From: Collinsella sp.
Lineage (GTDB): Bacteria > Actinomycetota > Coriobacteriia > Coriobacteriales > Coriobacteriaceae
DNA length: 35,063 bases
Assembly (NCBI GenBank): GCA_019419555.1
Contig: DXZR01000023.1
Location: 1 to 35,063 of the forward strand
Reading direction: 5' to 3'
Positions 32,211 to 35,063 of this stretch are shown here, piece by piece. The notes below the pieces were generated by a model. It worked only from the letters and a program-made list of their open reading frames with translations, searched no databases and had not been told where the DNA came from. A program made the translations under genes and the position numbers. Positions within the stretch are counted from its first letter, which is position 1. Each line of letters starts with the position of its first letter.

Positions 32211-32510
32211 ATGGGATCATTTTTCAACAAAGCACTCCAGTTCCTGAGCAAGAACTGGAAGAGAATCGTCACATCACTTGGCACCCTTGCTGCGGGCCTC
32301 TTCCTCGGAAAAAGCCTAGAGAAGCACGAAGCAGAGAAAGAGTTTTCGAAGCTCCAAAAAGTAATCAGGAAGCAAGAAGCCAAACTCATAGCGCTTGAGT
32401 CAATACAGAAGAAAAGTTTCAGCGATCAAAGAAAGATACGAGAACTCAAAACAAAAATTAGAAAGCTCGAGACGCAGAAGGATTCGCTTTCAAAACCGCC
32501 AAGGAACTAG
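32211..32510 (+). CDS. Small membrane-anchored coiled-coil protein, unidentified
   Basis: 99-aa protein: a short amphipathic start, one hydrophobic segment at about 18-34 (RIVTSLGTLAAGLFLG), then a continuous charged helix (38-92) rich in Lys, Glu and Gln with leucine spacing typical of a coiled coil. The ATG at 32211 is preceded by AAGGAG, and an upstream in-frame ATG has none. It is followed after 15 bases by a 444-codon gene, so the two are almost certainly one operon. Not recognised; it looks like an anchor or scaffold for its partner. Confidence 0.7.
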   Translation: MGSFFNKALQFLSKNWKRIVTSLGTLAAGLFLGKSLEKHEAEKEFSKLQKVIRKQEAKLIALESIQKKSFSDQRKIRELKTKIRKLETQKDSLSKPPRN

Positions 32511-32525
32511 GTTGAGAGATCTCCA

Positions 32526-33860
32526 ATGTTTAGGAAAAAGAAGGACCCGCTTAGGGAAGTCGATGCGATCCTCCTAGATCATGAGAATCGCATCGCCGCA
32601 CTCGTAGCAAATGCTGCGCTTCTCGAAGAGACAAATGTGGAAGATAGCCTCACTCCCGAGGATGAAACTGGGGTCGAGGAATGCGCACCGTCACCCATTG
32701 TCGTTCCAACCTGGAATGAGATGGTGGCACGAGCGAGCAAATTCGCTTCGGAAGAGGATAGCCTCGACAGCCTCCTGACACAGTCAGACTGTGATGAAAT
32801 AGACAGCAAACTCGCCGCTCTGAATGAGGAATTCGCCGCACAGCATCGCCTTGACAAGTTTGACATCGGCATTGCAGTGATGTCGGGAATTCTAGCTGCC
32901 GCAGTGGACATGTTCCTAGTCGGCGTTCCCGCTAGAACTCACGAACAAGGCTTACGAGCACAACCCCTTGAGAACTACGTCCGCGACCAGTTTAAGAAAT
33001 GGCTTCCCGAAGACGAAATGAAAAAACTCGCCGCAACGCCTGCAGCAAAGGTCCCGTATGACGCACAATACAATGCCGGCTTTACCGAAACGTGGGTTGA
33101 AGGACTATACCCTACGATGCACAGGCTCTACTCGCTAGGCCATGACCCGCTGCTGGGTTTTGTAGTGGGCGTGGGAGACATCCTCAACGGAACCATTACC
33201 ACCGTCGACAAGACCGGCAACGTAGTAGTTCAACAAATTGGCAGATACACAGATCGCAAGGCATCGACCGTTGCCGAAGCCCTCATCAGGCAGTTCATCC
33301 ATCTCAAAACCGATGTGAACACCGCCATGGGTCTCCCGGCGCCCCTCATGGGACTGTTCAATATTATGCAGTTTGGCGAACTTGGGACGGAGAAGCAAAC
33401 AGTTGCCGAGATTGTCCAAGGCATGTACTACGAAGGCTACGACTTCGAACACTTCTGCGCGCAGAGCATCCCCACCATGCTCGCCGAGATCGCGGTGCGA
33501 GTCTCATACTTCTCCAAACGAATCCATGAGGGGCATAGCGTGAAGGAGTCCATCCCGTTCTCCAAGAACAGGGAGAAGCATCCCAAGCTCGCCACTATGC
33601 TGTTCCTGGCACATTCAGTTGCCGCGGGTATCGATGCCGGCAGGATATACTTCTCGAAGAATCCAATGGAGCTCAGCTACCCTGAGATGGCCACCTTTGC
33701 CGTTTACGCCATGGGACAGCTGAAGTGGTCTTTGGTGAAGAAGCCCAATCTCAGACACAAGCACATCATGCAAGCACTTGATCTCGAGCTGCAGGAACTT
33801 GCGAAATCATCCGAAGAAAGGCTTGAAAACATGAAGGGTTTTGAGTTCATCTTCGCTTAA
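32526..33860 (+). CDS. Unidentified 444-aa protein with hydrophobic segments, partner of the coiled-coil gene
   Basis: The N-terminal 110 residues are charged and acidic. Hydrophobic stretches follow at about 112-135 (IGIAVMSGILAAAVDMFLVGVP) and 207-222 (DPLLGFVVGVGDILNG), with several weaker ones later. The C-terminal half contains FNIMQFGELGTEKQT, SKRIHEGHSVKESIPFSK and LFLAHSVAAGIDAGRIYF. I know no family with this pattern and see no nuclease, kinase or ATPase motif. Lower GC3 than the housekeeping genes and the position between AbiE and an IS110 element suggest transferred accessory DNA. A two-gene defence or envelope-stress unit is possible but unproven. Confidence 0.75.
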   Translation: MFRKKKDPLREVDAILLDHENRIAALVANAALLEETNVEDSLTPEDETGVEECAPSPIVVPTWNEMVARASKFASEEDSLDSLLTQSDCDEIDSKLAALNEEFAAQHRLDKFDIGIAVMSGILAAAVDMFLVGVPARTHEQGLRAQPLENYVRDQFKKWLPEDEMKKLAATPAAKVPYDAQYNAGFTETWVEGLYPTMHRLYSLGHDPLLGFVVGVGDILNGTITTVDKTGNVVVQQIGRYTDRKASTVAEALIRQFIHLKTDVNTAMGLPAPLMGLFNIMQFGELGTEKQTVAEIVQGMYYEGYDFEHFCAQSIPTMLAEIAVRVSYFSKRIHEGHSVKESIPFSKNREKHPKLATMLFLAHSVAAGIDAGRIYFSKNPMELSYPEMATFAVYAMGQLKWSLVKKPNLRHKHIMQALDLELQELAKSSEERLENMKGFEFIFA

Positions 33861-33877
33861 AACTGAGAAGTTGAACC

Positions 33878-33902
33878 TTTCCGATTTTATTAAAGTCGGA
33901 AG
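33878..33902 (+). terminator. Possible terminator of the two-gene pair
   Basis: CCGATTTT pairs with AAAGTCGG (one wobble), extended by flanking TT/AA, 18 bases after the stop codon. No T-run follows, so confidence is modest. Confidence 0.4.
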
Positions 33903-34210
33903 CTCCCTCCGGCACATAGGCAGCATAGGCCCGACGTCGCCCGTTTGCAAACGGAGAACCGTCTCGCAGTCTAGCCATCTTCCGGCTGGACGTTTCACGT
34001 GCGAGATTGCAATGACGCAATCGGCATCAGTCGTGGCATAGGATCCGCCTGCAATAGCCGCTTGCCGACACGCTCCGTTTTAACGACATTTAGGTGGATA
34101 TCGTAAAACTAATCGGCCATCTGCTTCAACAGCACTGAAAGGAGCCAGTCATAGGCTTCACACTCGCATCGCGTAAAGTTACGAGTATTTCGGAATACGT
34201 TCACAAAGAA
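33903..34210. other. Intergenic segment without a supported gene
   Basis: About 300 bases that hold a perfect 14-bp palindrome (CCGTTTGCAAACGG, 33941-33954) and nothing else I can defend. From 34094 a short frame (14 codons, GTG start) runs to a TGA at 34136 and continues in the same register into the small frame at 34211, hinting at a broken longer gene. Confidence 0.4.
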
Positions 34211-34345
34211 ATGAGCACCCACATTGAGTCCATCACCGTCGACAGAGGGGGCACCTTTATCTTTAAAGCCTGGACCCCGATGAACGTGAATCAGATCAAA
34301 CGCGCCTGTGCTCGGTTGGCCAAGGAGCAGGCCGGGGATTGCTGA
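34211..34345 (+). CDS. Very small reading frame (44 aa), perhaps the 3' part of a broken gene
   Basis: MSTHIESITVDRGG...ACARLAKEQAGDC. Third positions are strongly G/C, as in real genes of this genome. The frame is open without an ATG back to a TGA at 34136, and an AAAGGAG lies at 34138-34144 but before a codon (ATA) that is not a usual start. Either a small protein starting at 34211 or the end of a longer, disrupted gene. Not recognised. Confidence 0.4.
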   Translation: MSTHIESITVDRGGTFIFKAWTPMNVNQIKRACARLAKEQAGDC

Positions 34346-34447
34346 TTGATCGTGAAATACCTGACCGCTTTGATCTCGTCCCTCACGGCGCTCATCGGAC
34401 TTTCCGAGGCGCCCAAGCAGCGATCGAAGCAAAGAAAGACGATATGA
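34346..34447 (+). CDS. Very small hydrophobic/basic peptide frame (33 aa)
   Basis: It begins immediately after the previous stop (TGA TTG) with TTG, or with GTG two codons later. It encodes KYLTALISSLTALIGL, a hydrophobic helix, and then a basic end (PKQRSKQRKTI). Membrane-helix plus basic-tail peptides include type I toxins and small membrane regulators, but the length makes chance possible. Confidence 0.3.
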   Translation: MIVKYLTALISSLTALIGLSEAPKQRSKQRKTI

Positions 34448-34571
34448 GAAAGCCATTTGGGTCGCCTCCCCCGCGGCGCAGCTTCTTTCCGCGGGCTCGG
34501 GATGCCACAATGGGCTTTGAGTATCGGCCCGTGCGGTAGCCCTTACCGCACCTGCGGGGAGGAGGCTTCCC
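34448..34571 (+). ncRNA. Structured left end of the IS110 element, candidate bridge RNA region
   Basis: Between the small frames and the transposase lie two strong hairpins: CCCGCGG/CCGCGGG at 34470-34495 and GTGCGGTA/TACCGCAC at 34531-34551. IS110-group elements carry their bridge RNA in the noncoding DNA before the transposase. The left boundary of the element is not visible. Confidence 0.45.
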
Positions 34572-35009
34572 ATGCCCCATGTTACCTCCATCGGCCTGGA
34601 CGTCCACGCGCGATCGGTCGCCGCCGCGGCGTTCAACCCCTTCACCGGCGAGGTGGTGCACCGTGACTTCGGGACGGACGCCGCCGAGATCGCGGAGTGG
34701 GCCCTCGGGTTCGAGGAGCCCAGGGCCTGCTACGAGAGCGGCCCCACCGGCTTCCACATGGCGCGCGAGCTGCGCGCGCTCGGCCTCGACTGCGCCGTGG
34801 CAGCCGTCTCCAAGATGCAGAGGCCAGCGGCGGACGCGCGCCGCAAGAACGACCGGCGCGACGCCGAGTTCATCGCCCGCATGCTCGCCACCCACAACAT
34901 CGTGGAGGTCCCGCTGCCCGATGCGGCCGTCGAGGCCGCCCGGGACCTCGACCGCGCCCTCGACGACGCCACGGCGGAGTACCGCCGCGCCAGGCAGCGC
35001 CTCAACATT
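34572..35009 (+). pseudogene. IS110-family transposase, 5' part only
   Basis: The DEDD catalytic domain of IS110 transposases starts at the N-terminus: D10 in IGLDVHARSV, the acidic residue in CYESGPTGFHMAREL (about 55), and D94/D97 in the RKNDRRDAEFIARML segment. The family normally has about 330-420 residues with a C-terminal transposase_20 domain; here only about 146 are IS110-like. After RRARQRLN the sequence turns abruptly AT-richer and no longer fits, consistent with interruption by another element at 35009. The ATG has GGGGAGGAGG upstream, and the very high GC3 differs from the neighbouring accessory genes. Confidence 0.85.
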
Positions 35010-35063
35010 GTTAGCGCTAATCTAAAATTGACCACTTTCGCAAACGCATCTCGCCGAATGCGC
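35009..35063. mobile_element. Probable terminal end of a second insertion sequence inside the IS110 transposase
   Basis: From 35009 the sequence begins TGTTAGCGCTAATC and contains AAATTGACCACTTTCGC, which resembles the terminal repeats of IS21-family elements (TG-start ends). It runs off the window, so its transposase cannot be seen. Confidence 0.5.

Noticed and set aside
34136..34138. Selenocysteine codon joining the small frames
   Set aside because: A TGA lies in register, and the genome may use selenium, but no SECIS-like hairpin immediately follows and the product matches no selenoprotein.
34109..34645. A 178-codon minus-strand frame across the IS110 left end
   Set aside because: It overlaps the transposase start and its hairpins, has no ribosome binding site, and the opposite strand has the better third-position bias.
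1..35063. tRNA, rRNA and CRISPR arrays
   Set aside because: I looked through the gaps between genes for cloverleaf, rRNA-like or regularly spaced repeat patterns and found none.

Overview
The window looks like the chromosome of a gut Coriobacteriia actinobacterium, most like Collinsella. I infer this from the high GC content, strong GC3 bias, an actinobacterial-type ribosomal-protein cluster, and an anaerobic purine-degradation cluster of the kind reported in that group. No species marker such as rRNA is present, so the assignment is an inference from style and gene content.

Layout. Positions 1-8.6 kb hold housekeeping genes: tyrS, a U32 peptidase/RlhA-like gene, a class A penicillin-binding protein, argR, a family 2 glycosyltransferase and truA. 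Positions 8.7-18.4 kb (minus strand) are the distal spc operon plus the alpha operon: rplE, rpsN, rpsH, rplF, rplR, rpsE, rpmD, rplO, secY, adk, map, infA, rpmJ, rpsM, rpsK, rpsD, rpoA, rplQ. The cluster starts abruptly at rplE. The usual upstream partner rplX (L24) is absent, and a promoter, a structured leader and a palindromic element sit at that boundary.

Positions 18.7-28.6 kb are a metabolic island matching the E. coli yge/yqe cluster: ygeX, ygeY, ygeW, mocA and hyuA in one minus-strand run, then xdhC and yqeB, with yqeC on the opposite strand. It is headed by a divergently transcribed YheO-type PAS/HTH regulator. Together these genes fit selenium-dependent molybdenum hydroxylase maturation and the recently proposed anaerobic purine/urate route through ureido compounds and 2,3-diaminopropionate. 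The large hydroxylase subunits, ygfK, ssnA and carbamate kinase are not in the window. The regulator-ygeX intergenic region carries two similar dyad sites in the same orientation, 52 bp apart.

Positions 28.7-35.06 kb are accessory DNA. It holds a Pro/Ala-rich single-pass membrane protein and an AbiEi/AbiEii type IV toxin-antitoxin module. The module's operator overlaps its start codon, and a LexA-like palindrome sits in a promoter-like context upstream. It is flanked by one apparently intact and one decayed copy of the same small gene. Next come an unrecognised two-gene membrane/coiled-coil pair and two very short reading frames. The window ends in an IS110-family element that appears to be interrupted by the end of a second insertion sequence. 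This last block is the best place to look for undescribed biology.
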